Below, in pieces: positions 17,421-24,743 of a DNA stretch of 40,421 nt. Position 1 is the first letter of the stretch. Each line of letters opens with the position of its first letter. The position numbers and the translations under genes are program-made. This stretch comes from Nioella sediminis (GTDB lineage Bacteria; Pseudomonadota; Alphaproteobacteria; Rhodobacterales; Rhodobacteraceae), in contig NZ_MNBL01000014.1 in assembly GCF_001879695.1 (NCBI RefSeq), forward strand, positions 1 through 40,421. The letters are read 5' to 3'. The notes under the pieces were generated by a model that did no database searches, was not told the DNA's origin, and saw only the letters and a list, made by a program, of their open reading frames with translations.

Positions 17421-17858
17421 TCAGCCATGCGCCTCGTCATCATCGAGCGGCCGGGTGCCGTCATCGCCGGTGCCATGATATTTCGGCAGACCATCCCGCA
17501 TTTCGATCCAGGGCAGCCGTTCGTTATAGTAGATATGCGCCTTGGGAACGTAGGCCGAGGGATCGTCCAGCGTCACCGCCGGGATATGCGTCTCATCCGG
17601 CCAGCGGGTATGGTTGCGATAGAACAACGGCGTTCCGCAGGTTTCGCAGTGTCCACGCTCCACATCGTCCGACGAGGCATATGTTGCCACCGGCCCCGAC
17701 CATGTCAGCCCACTGTCCGGTACCCCGAACAGCGCCACGAAGGGCGTCGATCCCGCCCTCCGGCAGCTCTCGCAATGACAATAGGCGGTCCATCTCATTC
17801 GCCCGGTGGCAGACCAGGTCACCTGGCCGCACAGGCATCGTCCCGTAAGTGTCGTCAT
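17421..17858 (-). CDS. GFA-family (CENP-V type) zinc protein
   Basis: A 145-residue protein of the glutathione-dependent formaldehyde-activating family. TGRCLCGQVTWSA, TAYCHCESCRRAGSTPF and GHCETCGTPLFYR give the seven Cys that bind two zinc ions. Close relatives are mostly of unknown activity. I chose the ATG with AGGA 6 nt upstream; the frame extends 28 codons further without a site. A single gene between a convergent LysR and the P450 gene, with no clear link to either. Confidence 0.9.
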   Translation of the reverse strand: MTTLTGRCLCGQVTWSATGRMRWTAYCHCESCRRAGSTPFVALFGVPDSGLTWSGPVATYASSDDVERGHCETCGTPLFYRNHTRWPDETHIPAVTLDDPSAYVPKAHIYYNERLPWIEMRDGLPKYHGTGDDGTRPLDDDEAHG

Positions 17859-17990
17859 AAAATCCTGAACCCAACTATTCTCAATGTCAGAATGGACAGC
17901 ATGGGAATGGACCGGCAAGCAAGAGGACCGATGGTCACGCAAAGGTGATCGGCAGGTTCAACAGTGATCTTCGGCCAATTACCGCCGAAT

Positions 17991-19166
17991 TCAGCCCGCC
18001 GCGTCCCAGGCCACCGGCATCGACAGAGGCCCTCTGAACGCCCATCCCCCGAATCGGCCCGCCTCCGGCGGGTCAAGGCGCAGGCCCTTGAGGCGATCGA
18101 ACAGCATCGGCAAAGCGACCTCGCCGATCAGCGCCTTCGAGGCCCATGCCCCGGCGCAGAAATGCGGCCCCGCCCCGAAGGCGATGGAGGCGCTGCAATC
18201 CTGCGTCAGGTCGTAGAAATCGGGCCGGGCGAACACCGACTCGTCGCGGTTGCCCGATCCGAACATCAGGAAGACGCGGTCCTCGGGCTCGAACGTCACG
18301 CCGTTCACCGTATCGCGCTTTGCCACCCGGCGCGGTGACATGCCGATGGGGCTGATCCAGCGCGCATATTCCTCGAAGGCCTGCATCCATGTGGCCTGAC
18401 CGGTCTGCACCATCGCCAGTTGATCGGGATGGGTCAGCAGCGCCCATGCCGTGCCCGCAAGGGCATCGCGCGGCTCGTTCTGGCCGCCGGAAATGGCCAG
18501 CTTCACATTGGCCCGGATCTGCGCGTCCGACAGCCCCGCCTGCATCTGCACCGACAAAAGCGAGCGGTCCGGGCATTTGCGCAACTCCGGCATCCGGTCG
18601 TCAATGTGCCGGTCAATCGAGGCCGTGCAGTCATGGCACCGCGCCTCGACCTCCGGGTCGCCCGCGTAATTCGCGCAGCCGTCGATCATGCCCTGACTCA
18701 CGCGGTCCATTTCCGCGTAGCTCATGTTGGTGAGCCCCGTGATCGCCTTCAGCGCCTCGCCCGAGACCGGCAGCGCGAAGTCCTTCACAAGGTCACAGCG
18801 CCCAAGCGGCGCGATCCGGTCCAGCACCTCGCCCGTGCGCGCCCGGAATTGCGCGGTCCACACGTCGCGCACCGTTTTGGGGGACACCGTGGGGAAGACC
18901 GCCTTGCGCTCCGCTGCATGATCCGCCCCGTCCTTGCGCATCATGTTCTGGCCCATCAGCACCGTCATCAGCCCGTCGGGCTGGTCCGAGGAAAACACCT
19001 CGACCCGCTTTTCCTGGGTGAAGATATCGTCGCGCCGGGTGATCAGCGTGGCATTGAGCTGCGGCACATAGGCAATCGGCACCTCGGCCCGCATGCGTTT
19101 GAGCGTTGGATAGGGATCGGCCCAGAAGGTGGGCGGGTCGATCTCGAAAACCGGGGCGTCGGACAT
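17991..19166 (-). CDS. Cytochrome P450
   Basis: A 391-residue soluble bacterial P450. The I-helix has ISGGQNEPRDALAGTAWALL, with the oxygen-activating acid/Thr region in a variant form. The haem loop is FGAGPHFCAGAWASK, with Cys337 as the axial ligand. The K-helix ExxR is less clear, in the EEYARWISPIGMSPR stretch. GGAGG lies just upstream of the ATG. The redox partner is not encoded nearby. It is divergent from a MarR gene, with two identical 15-bp repeats between, so it is probably induced by the MarR ligand. The substrate is unknown. Confidence 0.92.
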   Translation of the reverse strand: MSDAPVFEIDPPTFWADPYPTLKRMRAEVPIAYVPQLNATLITRRDDIFTQEKRVEVFSSDQPDGLMTVLMGQNMMRKDGADHAAERKAVFPTVSPKTVRDVWTAQFRARTGEVLDRIAPLGRCDLVKDFALPVSGEALKAITGLTNMSYAEMDRVSQGMIDGCANYAGDPEVEARCHDCTASIDRHIDDRMPELRKCPDRSLLSVQMQAGLSDAQIRANVKLAISGGQNEPRDALAGTAWALLTHPDQLAMVQTGQATWMQAFEEYARWISPIGMSPRRVAKRDTVNGVTFEPEDRVFLMFGSGNRDESVFARPDFYDLTQDCSASIAFGAGPHFCAGAWASKALIGEVALPMLFDRLKGLRLDPPEAGRFGGWAFRGPLSMPVAWDAAG

Positions 19167-19180
19167 GGCTTTCCTCCAGT

Positions 19181-19195
19181 GTTGTCATGTCAACA
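19181..19195. promoter_or_regulatory. Probable MarR operator, copy 1 (P450 side)
   Basis: GTTGTCATGTCAACA occurs here and again 37 bp further on. The core TTG-n-CATG-n-CAA is an imperfect palindrome. This copy lies 14 nt upstream of the P450 start, next to its ribosome site. Confidence 0.7.
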
Positions 19196-19217
19196 CACGC
19201 AACGGTGCCGCATCTCT

Positions 19218-19232
19218 GTTGTCATGTCAACA
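19218..19232. promoter_or_regulatory. Probable MarR operator, copy 2 (regulator side)
   Basis: An exact second copy of GTTGTCATGTCAACA, 21 nt upstream of the MarR start. Two identical sites in an 87-nt divergent gap fit joint repression of both genes. Read on the minus strand the repeat contains TTGACA, which could serve as a -35 box for the P450 gene. Confidence 0.7.
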
Positions 19233-19253
19233 TACATCCCCTACCCTGCCCGC

Positions 19254-19763
19254 ATGACCACAGACCTGCCCGACGAGCTGTTCCTGATCCACCCCGACGA
19301 CACGGGCGGCCCCGCCACGCCCACGCTCAGCTTTTCGCGCAGCCCCACGGTCCTGCTGAACTTCACCGCCAACCGCTTCACCCGCAGCGCCGCCCGCGCT
19401 TATCAGGATCGGTTCGGCATCGGCGCGATGGACTGGCGGATGCTCGTCATGCTGGCGAGAGAGCCGCGCAGCACCGCCGCCCATGCCAGCCGCACAATCG
19501 GCATCGACAAGGCCGCCGTCAGCCGGGCGCTGGCACGACTGGAAACCAAGGGCCTTGTGGCCCCCGCCGATCCCGACCAGGGACGTCTCGGGCGCGAATG
19601 GGTGCTGACCGAATCTGGCATCGCGCTGCACCGGCAGGTTCTGAGCGAGGCGCTGAACCGGCAGAAGGCGCTGCTGGACGGTTTCACGCCAGAGGAGGTC
19701 GCGCAGTTCACCGGCTTCCTGACCCGGTGCCTCGGCAATCTCGACAAGCTTTCAGGCGACTAA
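19254..19763 (+). CDS. MarR-family regulator of the P450 gene
   Basis: A 169-residue winged-helix protein. FGIGAMDWRMLVMLAREPRSTAAHASRTIGIDKAAVSRALARLETKGLV is the DNA-binding domain (about residues 55-103), followed by the wing and C-terminal dimer helices. The ATG was chosen for normal length and position after the operator repeats; the upstream open frame is antisense to the P450 and spurious. No strong ribosome site is visible, so leaderless translation is possible. The nearest target is the divergent P450. Confidence 0.9.
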   Translation: MTTDLPDELFLIHPDDTGGPATPTLSFSRSPTVLLNFTANRFTRSAARAYQDRFGIGAMDWRMLVMLAREPRSTAAHASRTIGIDKAAVSRALARLETKGLVAPADPDQGRLGREWVLTESGIALHRQVLSEALNRQKALLDGFTPEEVAQFTGFLTRCLGNLDKLSGD

Positions 19764-19808
19764 CGCGCAGGCCTTGCGCGGGGGGCGGGCTTGGGGCAAA
19801 TCCTGTGC

Positions 19809-20390
19809 ATGGCCAAGCTCTATTTCAACTACTCCACCATGAACGCAGGCAAATCGACCCTGCTGCTTCAGGCGTCCTACAACTACATCGAACGCGGCAT
19901 GCAGACCTATCTGCTGACCGCGAATTTCGACGACCGGGCGGGCATGGGCCAGATCGGCAGCCGCATCGGCATCGCCGCCGAAGCCGACACCTATACCCAG
20001 TCCGACGATCTCTACGCCAAGATCGCGGCGCGGCTGTCGGACGGCCCCTGCGCCTGCGTGCTGGTCGATGAGGCGCAATGGATGACGCGGGACCAGGTCT
20101 GGCAACTGGCGCGCGCGGTGGATGACCTGCGGGTTCCGGTCATGTGCTACGGGCTGCGCGTGGATTTCCAGGGCGAGCTGTTTCCGGGATCTGCGGCGTT
20201 GCTGGCGCTGGCAGACGAGATGCGAGAGGTGCGCACCATCTGCCATTGCGGCAAGAAGGCCACGATGGTGATCCGGGTGGGCGAAGACGGCAAGGCGCTG
20301 CGCGAAGGGGCACAGATCGAGGTCGGCGGCAATGACCGCTACGTGTCGCTGTGCCGGGTTCATTGGCGCGAAGCGGTCGGGGATCGGTAG
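19809..20390 (+). CDS. tdk: Thymidine kinase (type II)
   Basis: A 193-residue kinase that phosphorylates thymidine with ATP for salvage. It aligns closely with the E. coli enzyme: AKLYFNYSTMNAGKSTLLLQ (P-loop), VLVDEAQWMTRDQVWQL, CYGLRVDFQGELFPGS, then the zinc residues in TICHCGKKATMVIRV and RYVSLCRVHW. The ATG encoding MAKLYF was chosen over an in-frame upstream TTG. A single gene, followed by a run of palindromes that probably ends its transcript. Confidence 0.97.
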   Translation: MAKLYFNYSTMNAGKSTLLLQASYNYIERGMQTYLLTANFDDRAGMGQIGSRIGIAAEADTYTQSDDLYAKIAARLSDGPCACVLVDEAQWMTRDQVWQLARAVDDLRVPVMCYGLRVDFQGELFPGSAALLALADEMREVRTICHCGKKATMVIRVGEDGKALREGAQIEVGGNDRYVSLCRVHWREAVGDR

Positions 20391-20394
20391 GGAT

Positions 20395-20434
20395 GCGGTT
20401 TCGAAACCGCGTGGAAGGGCCTTCGAAGGCCCTT
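20395..20434. repeat. Tandem pair of TTCGAA-centred palindromes after tdk (probable terminator)
   Basis: GCGGTTTCGAAACCGC (20395-20410, perfect 16 bp) is followed after 4 nt by AAGGGCCTTCGAAGGCCCTT (20415-20434, perfect 20 bp). The second ends in CCCTTTT, so as RNA it resembles an intrinsic terminator for tdk, whose stop codon ends at 20390. The two-palindrome layout copies that at 798-841. Confidence 0.82.
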
Positions 20435-20502
20435 TTCCGCGAGCGGACAGGACAGCGTGTAACCAGTGAGGCCGGGACCGGCGCATCCTGTGATGCGCCA
20501 AA

Positions 20503-20522
20503 ACGCGGTTTCGAAACCGCGT
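20503..20522. repeat. TTCGAA-centred palindrome, second copy of the 16-mer
   Basis: ACGCGGTTTCGAAACCGCGT is a perfect 20-bp palindrome that contains the whole 16-mer found at 20395. The two copies are 108 bp apart, so the region between them could also be excised or form a large stem. Confidence 0.8.
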
Positions 20523-20805
20523 CGCCGCCGGTCTTCACCCGATCTTAACCCCGATCTGTCACGATGAGCGCCGGTTAACCGATTCCCACAGCGTGGCCCG
20601 GTCCGCCGATCCGATCCCCAGACCACCCCGACAAGGGTGCAGGTGACGAGACGCGCCAGAAGCTTCGCCAGACCATCCGGCTACGCACGCCCCAACGGGC
20701 GGCGCCGCCCATCCGATTACGCCACCCCGACACTCCGGGGCTTTCCAGCCAGAGACATGTGGCACACTCGACCGGGACCGGCCCCGCTCGGGCAATTGGC
20801 AGGCC

Positions 20806-21267
20806 CTATTCATTGCAACTGCTGAATATGCGGGGCAGCGGTTGCAAATCCTCGCCAAGCCCGCCGCGCAGGCGATGCAGGCTCACCTCAACCGGAAAGA
20901 ACCCGACCGGATACCAGACCAGCTCTCCGGGATGGGCATGGACCGGCAGCTCTGTCACCGTCCCGTCATCGACCAGAGTGAACAGGGCCGATCCCGTCCG
21001 GTTCGGCTGATCCCCGTCGCCCCGCGCCCCGACCAACAACAACCCGCGAAACGGCGCGCCCAGATCTTCCCAGCTTTCGCCATTTGCAAACGCGGCCTCG
21101 CCACAAAACAGCGCCGGCATGTCCTGCCCCGCCTGTTCCGCGATCAGATCAGGCGACAAAGCCCCCGTCGCGGGCCAGAGCAGGCGGAACTGGTAGCCCT
21201 CCAGCACCACGGAATTTTCCGCCAGCGCCGGGGTGGCCAATGCCAGCAGCGCCGCCAGCCATCTCAT
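20806..21267 (-). CDS. Small exported protein of unknown function
   Basis: A 153-residue protein with a signal peptide (MRWLAALLALATPALAEN, cleavage after ALA). The mature part has LLWPATGALSPDLIAEQAG, ALFCGEAAFANGESWEDLG and VHAHPGELVWYPVGFFP; there are two Cys, at about 79 and near the C-terminal SSCNE. I do not recognise the family. Its ATG overlaps the hydroxyacid dehydrogenase stop as ATGA, so it is the last gene of the proC-csaA-dehydrogenase group. Probably periplasmic. Confidence 0.8.
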   Translation of the reverse strand: MRWLAALLALATPALAENSVVLEGYQFRLLWPATGALSPDLIAEQAGQDMPALFCGEAAFANGESWEDLGAPFRGLLLVGARGDGDQPNRTGSALFTLVDDGTVTELPVHAHPGELVWYPVGFFPVEVSLHRLRGGLGEDLQPLPRIFSSCNE

Positions 21268-22211
21268 ACCGGGTTGGGCAGGGCGCGGCCCTCGGCGAAG
21301 GCGATGACATTGTCCAAAGCCATGCGCCCCATATCCTCGCGCGGCTCAAGCGCCGAGGTGCCCAGATGCGGCAGCAGCGTCACGTTCTCCATCACCCGCA
21401 GCGCCTCGGGCACCTCCGGCTCGAACTCGTAGACATCGAGCCCCGCCCCCGCGATCCGGCCCGCCTGCAAGGCCGCGATCAGCGCCGCCTCATCGACGAT
21501 ATCCCCGCGCGCGATGTTGACGAAGATCGCATGGGGCTGCATGGCGGCAAACACCTCAGCCCCCACAAGGTGATGCGTCTCCGCCCCGCCCGGCGTCGCC
21601 ACCACGACCACATCAGCCACGGCCAGCGCCTCGGCCATCTGCATCTGCTCGGCGGGGAAATCCACCGCCTTGCGCGACCGGTTCACATAGACCACCCGGC
21701 AGCCGAAGCCGAAATGGCAGCGCCGCGCGATGGCCTGCCCGATGCGGCCCATGCCGATGATGCACACCGTCTTGCCGCTGACATGCAGCCCCAGAAGCTG
21801 CGTCGGATGCCAGCCGGTCCAGCCCCCCGCGCGCACCAGCCGCTCGCCCTCGCCGGCCCGCCGCGCGGTCATAAGAATGAGCGTCAGGGCGATATCGGCG
21901 GTGGAGTCCGTCACCGCGCCGGGCGTGTTCGTCACCTCGATGCCAGAGGCCCGCGCGGCGGCCACGTCGATATGGTTGAACCCGGCCCCGAAATTGGCCA
22001 GCAGCAAGCAGCGCGGGTTGGGCACGGCGGCGAAGGCCTCGGCCCGGAAGGCATCGCCAAGCGTCGGCAGCACCGCGTCATAATCCGCCAGCGCGGCGAC
22101 GCATTCCGCATGGGTCATCGGTTGTTTCGTGGCCCGGCAGGACACGTCGAACCGCGCCTCGGCGGCCTCCATCACACTTTCGGGCAGGCGGCGGGAAATA
22201 AGCAGTTTCAA
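21264..22211 (-). CDS. D-2-hydroxyacid dehydrogenase (glyoxylate/hydroxypyruvate reductase type)
   Basis: A 315-residue NAD(P)-dependent dehydrogenase. VCIIGMGRIGQAIARRCHFGFGCRVVYVNRS is the Rossmann nucleotide site near residues 147-177. The catalytic Arg is in FVNIARGDIVDE, the Glu in EPEVPEALR, and the His in LLPHLGTSA. NRS after the second strand favours NADPH. The start is TTG overlapping the upstream stop as TTGA; no in-frame ATG is nearby. Likely reduces glyoxylate or hydroxypyruvate, and is coupled to the genes on both sides. Confidence 0.9.
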   Translation of the reverse strand: MKLLISRRLPESVMEAAEARFDVSCRATKQPMTHAECVAALADYDAVLPTLGDAFRAEAFAAVPNPRCLLLANFGAGFNHIDVAAARASGIEVTNTPGAVTDSTADIALTLILMTARRAGEGERLVRAGGWTGWHPTQLLGLHVSGKTVCIIGMGRIGQAIARRCHFGFGCRVVYVNRSRKAVDFPAEQMQMAEALAVADVVVVATPGGAETHHLVGAEVFAAMQPHAIFVNIARGDIVDEAALIAALQAGRIAGAGLDVYEFEPEVPEALRVMENVTLLPHLGTSALEPREDMGRMALDNVIAFAEGRALPNPV

Positions 22212-22549
22212 TGCATCCGCCCCCCCTTGGGCACGTTTCGGTCGGGGCCGATCAGAACGATCTCGCCGTTCTCATCGGGCAGGCCAAGCACCAGGATTTC
22301 CGACCTGACCGGCCCGATCTGCCGGGGCGGGAAATTCACCACCGCCATCACCTGCTTGCCGACCAGCCCCGCCGGATCGTAATGCGCGGTGATCTGGGCA
22401 GAGCTTTTCTTGACGCCAAGTGCCCCGCCAAAATCCACCCACAGCTTGATCGCGGGTTTGCGCGCCTCGGGGAAGGGCTCGGCCCGCACCACCTCGCCCA
22501 CGCGGATATCGACCTTGAGGAAGTCGTCGAAGGAAATCTCGTCGCTCAT
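22208..22549 (-). CDS. CsaA-like tRNA-binding domain protein
   Basis: A 113-residue single OB-fold protein of the EMAP-II/Trbp111 type. The signature FDDFLKVDIRVGEVVRAEPFPEARKPAIKLWVDFG and KKSSAQITAHYDPAGLVGKQVMAVVNFPPRQIGP are typical of CsaA and YgjH. It binds the tRNA elbow or acts as a chaperone. It overlaps proC by ATGA and the dehydrogenase by TTGA. The mixed functions suggest a packed operon rather than a pathway. Confidence 0.93.
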   Translation of the reverse strand: MSDEISFDDFLKVDIRVGEVVRAEPFPEARKPAIKLWVDFGGALGVKKSSAQITAHYDPAGLVGKQVMAVVNFPPRQIGPVRSEILVLGLPDENGEIVLIGPDRNVPKGGRMH

Positions 22550-23355
22550 CCCTTCAGCTCCCGCGACCGGCCCGCCGCCGCGCCCACCGTGGCGCGCATC
22601 AGCGGCATCAGCCCATCCTCGGCCATCAGCACCTCCAGCCCCGCCTGCGTGGTGCCATTGGGAGAGGTCACGTTGATCCGCAATTGCTCCGGGCTTTCCG
22701 CCGCAGCCTCCGCCAGCGCCCCTGCACCCGAGACGGTGGCCTTGGCCAGCTGCATCGCCATGTCGTCGGGCAGCCCTTCAGCCCGCGCGGCGGCGGCCAA
22801 GGCGTCGATCATGTAGAAGACGTAAGCCGGCCCCGAGCCCGATACGCCCGTCACCGCGTCGATCTGGTCCTCGTCCGAGAGCCGCACCACCTGCCCTACG
22901 GCGGACAGAAGCGCCTCGGCCATGTCCGCATCCGCAGGGCCGGACGCTGCATTGCCGATGATCGCGGTGATCCCCTTGCCCACGGCAGCAGGTGTGTTGG
23001 GCATGGCGCGGATCACCCGCGTGCCATCGCCCAGGACGGATTCGAAATAGGCAATGGGCGTGCCCGCCGCGACCGAGACGATCAGCGTCGCTCCGCCGCC
23101 AAGCGGCTGCAATTGCGGCAGCGCCTCTGCCATGAACTGCGGCTTGACAGCGACGATGGCCACCGCCGGATCCTCGGGTAGCCCCTCATTCACATGCAGC
23201 CCCTGCGCACGCACCCAGTCCGAGGGGTGCGGGTCCAGGACCCAGACGGAACCGGGCGGCAGCCCCCCGGCCAGCCAGCCCTCCAGCATAGCCTGTCCCA
23301 TCTTGCCACAGCCCAGCATCACCAGCCCGCGGCGCGCGATCTCGTCGAAAGTCAT
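22546..23355 (-). CDS. proC: Pyrroline-5-carboxylate reductase
   Basis: A 269-residue enzyme that reduces pyrroline-5-carboxylate to proline. VMLGCGKMGQAMLEGWLAGG is the dinucleotide motif near residues 12-31. AMPNTPAAVGKGITAI, GVSGSGPAYVFYMIDAL and NVTSPNGTTQAGLEVL are the conserved C-terminal motifs. The start was set at the ATG preceded by GGAGAGG; an in-frame ATG five codons earlier overlaps that site. It is the second gene after the YbjN-like gene and overlaps the csaA-like gene. Confidence 0.96.
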   Translation of the reverse strand: MTFDEIARRGLVMLGCGKMGQAMLEGWLAGGLPPGSVWVLDPHPSDWVRAQGLHVNEGLPEDPAVAIVAVKPQFMAEALPQLQPLGGGATLIVSVAAGTPIAYFESVLGDGTRVIRAMPNTPAAVGKGITAIIGNAASGPADADMAEALLSAVGQVVRLSDEDQIDAVTGVSGSGPAYVFYMIDALAAAARAEGLPDDMAMQLAKATVSGAGALAEAAAESPEQLRINVTSPNGTTQAGLEVLMAEDGLMPLMRATVGAAAGRSRELKG

Positions 23356-23373
23356 GTCCTCTCCCGGCATTGC

Positions 23374-23402
23374 GGTGCCCCGGCCGATGGCCGAGAGGCA
23401 CC
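23374..23402. other. Hairpin between the YbjN-like gene and proC
   Basis: Arms GGTGCC and GGCACC enclose an inner GGCC/GGCC stem with a 3-nt loop. It lies in the 67-nt gap between two co-directional genes. There is no T-run, so it may be a processing or stability element rather than a terminator. Confidence 0.5.
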
Positions 23403-23422
23403 CGCTTCAATTGCCGGGCAGG

Positions 23423-23926
23423 TTAGGCGCGGCCGTAGCTCTCTGCAATGGCGACCTGCATCGCCTCGGCCGGGGTCTTGTCGGTCCAGCAGGCCAGCTG
23501 GAAGGCCGGGTAGAACCGCTCGGCGGCCAGAACGGCGGTTTCCACCATGCAGGCGATCTGGTCGGGGCTGGCCATCTGCTCGCCCGCCAGGACGAGGCCA
23601 TAGCGATAGACCATCAGCCGCTGCTCGCGCCAATAGCTGAAGGCCCCGGCCCAGCATTTGTCATTGGCGAGGTTCAGCACCTCGTAAAGCGCCGGAAGCG
23701 CGGCCTCGGGCGGCTCCATGTCGAAGGTGCAGATCATCCGCAGGGTTTCGTCATAGGCGGACCAGGCCAGGGTGACGGAATAGGTCCGCCATTGCCCTTC
23801 GATCGCCATGGCGATCTGGTCATCGGCGACGCGGTCGAAATCCCATTCGTGATGCGTCGCCAGCGTTTCCACGATGTCGATGGGATGGAGGTCGTCGACC
23901 TCGATATACTGCTCGGATAGCGACAT
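23423..23926 (-). CDS. YbjN-domain protein
   Basis: A 167-residue YbjN-family protein, related to type III secretion chaperone folds. Landmarks are LSEQYIEVDDLHPIDIVETLATHHEWDFDRVADDQIAM, MICTFDMEPPEAALPALYEVLNLANDKCWAG and a C-terminal helix with AVAESYGRA-like residues (VAIAESYGRA). The function of the family is not settled; E. coli YbjN affects motility and stress. GAGG lies upstream of the ATG chosen. It is common next to proC in Rhodobacterales, as I recall. A hairpin-rich stretch precedes it. Confidence 0.87.
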   Translation of the reverse strand: MSLSEQYIEVDDLHPIDIVETLATHHEWDFDRVADDQIAMAIEGQWRTYSVTLAWSAYDETLRMICTFDMEPPEAALPALYEVLNLANDKCWAGAFSYWREQRLMVYRYGLVLAGEQMASPDQIACMVETAVLAAERFYPAFQLACWTDKTPAEAMQVAIAESYGRA

Positions 23927-23963
23927 TGCCCAGGCCTCTTTGTTTTGGCAGCTTCGCGCGCCG

Positions 23964-24038
23964 CTGGTCTGGCGACCAGAACGACCCACTAGAAGCTGGG
24001 TGTCTGACTATGGGTCGCCGGGGCAGGCCCGACCCCAT
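23964..24038 (-). other. Hairpin-rich leader upstream of the YbjN-like gene
   Basis: Three inverted repeats follow each other. CTGGTC-TGGC-GACCAG (23964-23979) is a perfect 6-bp stem. ACCCA and TGGGT around CTAGAAGC form the second (about 23984-24001). GGGTCG and CGACCC (24012-24017, 24030-24035) form the third. In the minus-strand mRNA they would lie 38 to 110 nt ahead of the start codon, as a structured leader or the end of a small RNA. No known riboswitch is recognised. Confidence 0.5.
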
Positions 24039-24218
24039 ACCAGATATGGTGGAGCCAATGGGAATGTCTGTAAAGGATAAACTTTGGGAGTCGAGGCAGG
24101 AATCCGCCCTGCACGGACCTATCCACAAGATTCTCGCTTCGGGGCCAAGTTATTCACAAAGAACCGCTTTTCGCCGGATAACCCGTCAGGATCACCCCCG
24201 GAAACACCCACCCTGCCC

Positions 24219-24310
24219 TTTCATCTTGGCAAAAATACCTCCGGGGTTTGGGGTGGAACCCCAAGCGGCCCTTTGAGGCCCCCGCGCAAGCGGGGGTTGA
24301 AAAGGGCCGC
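24219..24310 (-). repeat. Compound hairpin element with dispersed TTGG-N3-AAATAC motif, copy 2
   Basis: Three parts are adjacent. (a) 24219-24240 is the motif TTTC-ATC-TTGG-CAA-AAATAC-CT, copy 2 of the one at 7964. (b) 24248-24264 is a hairpin, TTGGGGT and ACCCCAA with loop GGA. (c) 24265-24310 is a larger hairpin: outer arms GCGGCCCTTT and AAAGGGCCGC (10 bp), then inner arms CCCCCGC and GCGGGGG (7 bp) closed by GCAA, a GNRA tetraloop. Parts b and c abut, so they could stack. It lies 76 nt after the UbiK-like gene stop and could end or protect that transcript. Confidence 0.75.
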
Positions 24311-24386
24311 CCCCGGATCGACGCCAAAGGCGGCGAAACCGCATGGCAAGACATCTGAAACGATGGATGCAGGGAACCGGGCGACG

Positions 24387-24632
24387 CTACGCGCCCTTCT
24401 CCTCCAGCGCCGCGATCCGCGCCTTCAGGGCTTCGTTTTCTTCGCGGGCCTTTTGGGCCATGGCGCGCACCGCGTCGAATTCTTCGCGGGTGACGAAGTC
24501 GCGGTCGGCCAGCCAGCGGTCCATGAGCGAACGCATCGCGGTTTCCGCCTCGTCCTTTGCCCCCTGCGCCACGCCCATGGCGTTGGTCATCAGCTGGGAC
24601 ATGTCTTCCATGAACTTGTTGCGGGTCTGCAT
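24387..24632 (-). CDS. UbiK-family accessory factor (BMFP)
   Basis: An 81-residue coiled-coil protein. MQTRNKFMEDMSQLMTNAMGVAQG is the amphipathic N-terminus. DFVTREEFDAVRAMAQKAREENEALKARIAALEEK is the C-terminal coiled coil that forms trimers. In Enterobacteria UbiK helps the ubiquinone biosynthesis complex; the Brucella homologue BMFP promotes membrane fusion in vitro. A strong AGGAGG site is present. It is divergent from lgt. Confidence 0.9.
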   Translation of the reverse strand: MQTRNKFMEDMSQLMTNAMGVAQGAKDEAETAMRSLMDRWLADRDFVTREEFDAVRAMAQKAREENEALKARIAALEEKGA

Positions 24633-24743
24633 GAGGGGCCTCCTGTCGCTTGTCCCTCATATGGCCCCGCAGGCGCCCGGCATCAAGGTTGACTTCGCCG
24701 CAGGGGCCAGCCATCCAATCGGCGACCCGAGCAGACGAGGCCC

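Larger units (their letters stand above)
20391..20805. other. 415-nt intergenic region with palindromes, no gene recognised
   Basis: The left part holds three TTCGAA-centred palindromes (listed separately). From 20523 to 20805 I find no convincing gene: open frames here have poor starts and unnatural composition. A small hairpin with arms CCCCG/CGGGG is at 20725-20740, followed by CTTTCC. No tRNA, repeat array or promoter consensus is seen. A small RNA cannot be excluded. Confidence 0.5.
23927..24386. other. 460-nt intergenic region rich in hairpins
   Basis: No coding region is convincing here. It holds the hairpins at 23964-24038, two sequences resembling DnaA boxes (CTATCCACA at 24119-24127 and TTATTCACA at 24150-24158), and a compound hairpin element at 24219-24310. 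The rest has no recognised feature. It lies between two minus-strand genes. Confidence 0.6.

Noticed and set aside
18420-19253. Upstream extension of the MarR frame through the P450 gene
   Set aside because: It would run antisense to the P450 and across the operator repeats; the ATG at 19254 gives a normal MarR length.
20559-20858. 99-codon minus-strand open frame in the tdk downstream gap
   Set aside because: Unusual composition, no ribosome site, and overlap with the end of a better-supported exported protein gene.
23927-24386. Replication origin suggested by DnaA-box-like 9-mers
   Set aside because: Only two imperfect boxes, no AT-rich unwinding region, and no dnaA, dnaN, hemE or parAB nearby.
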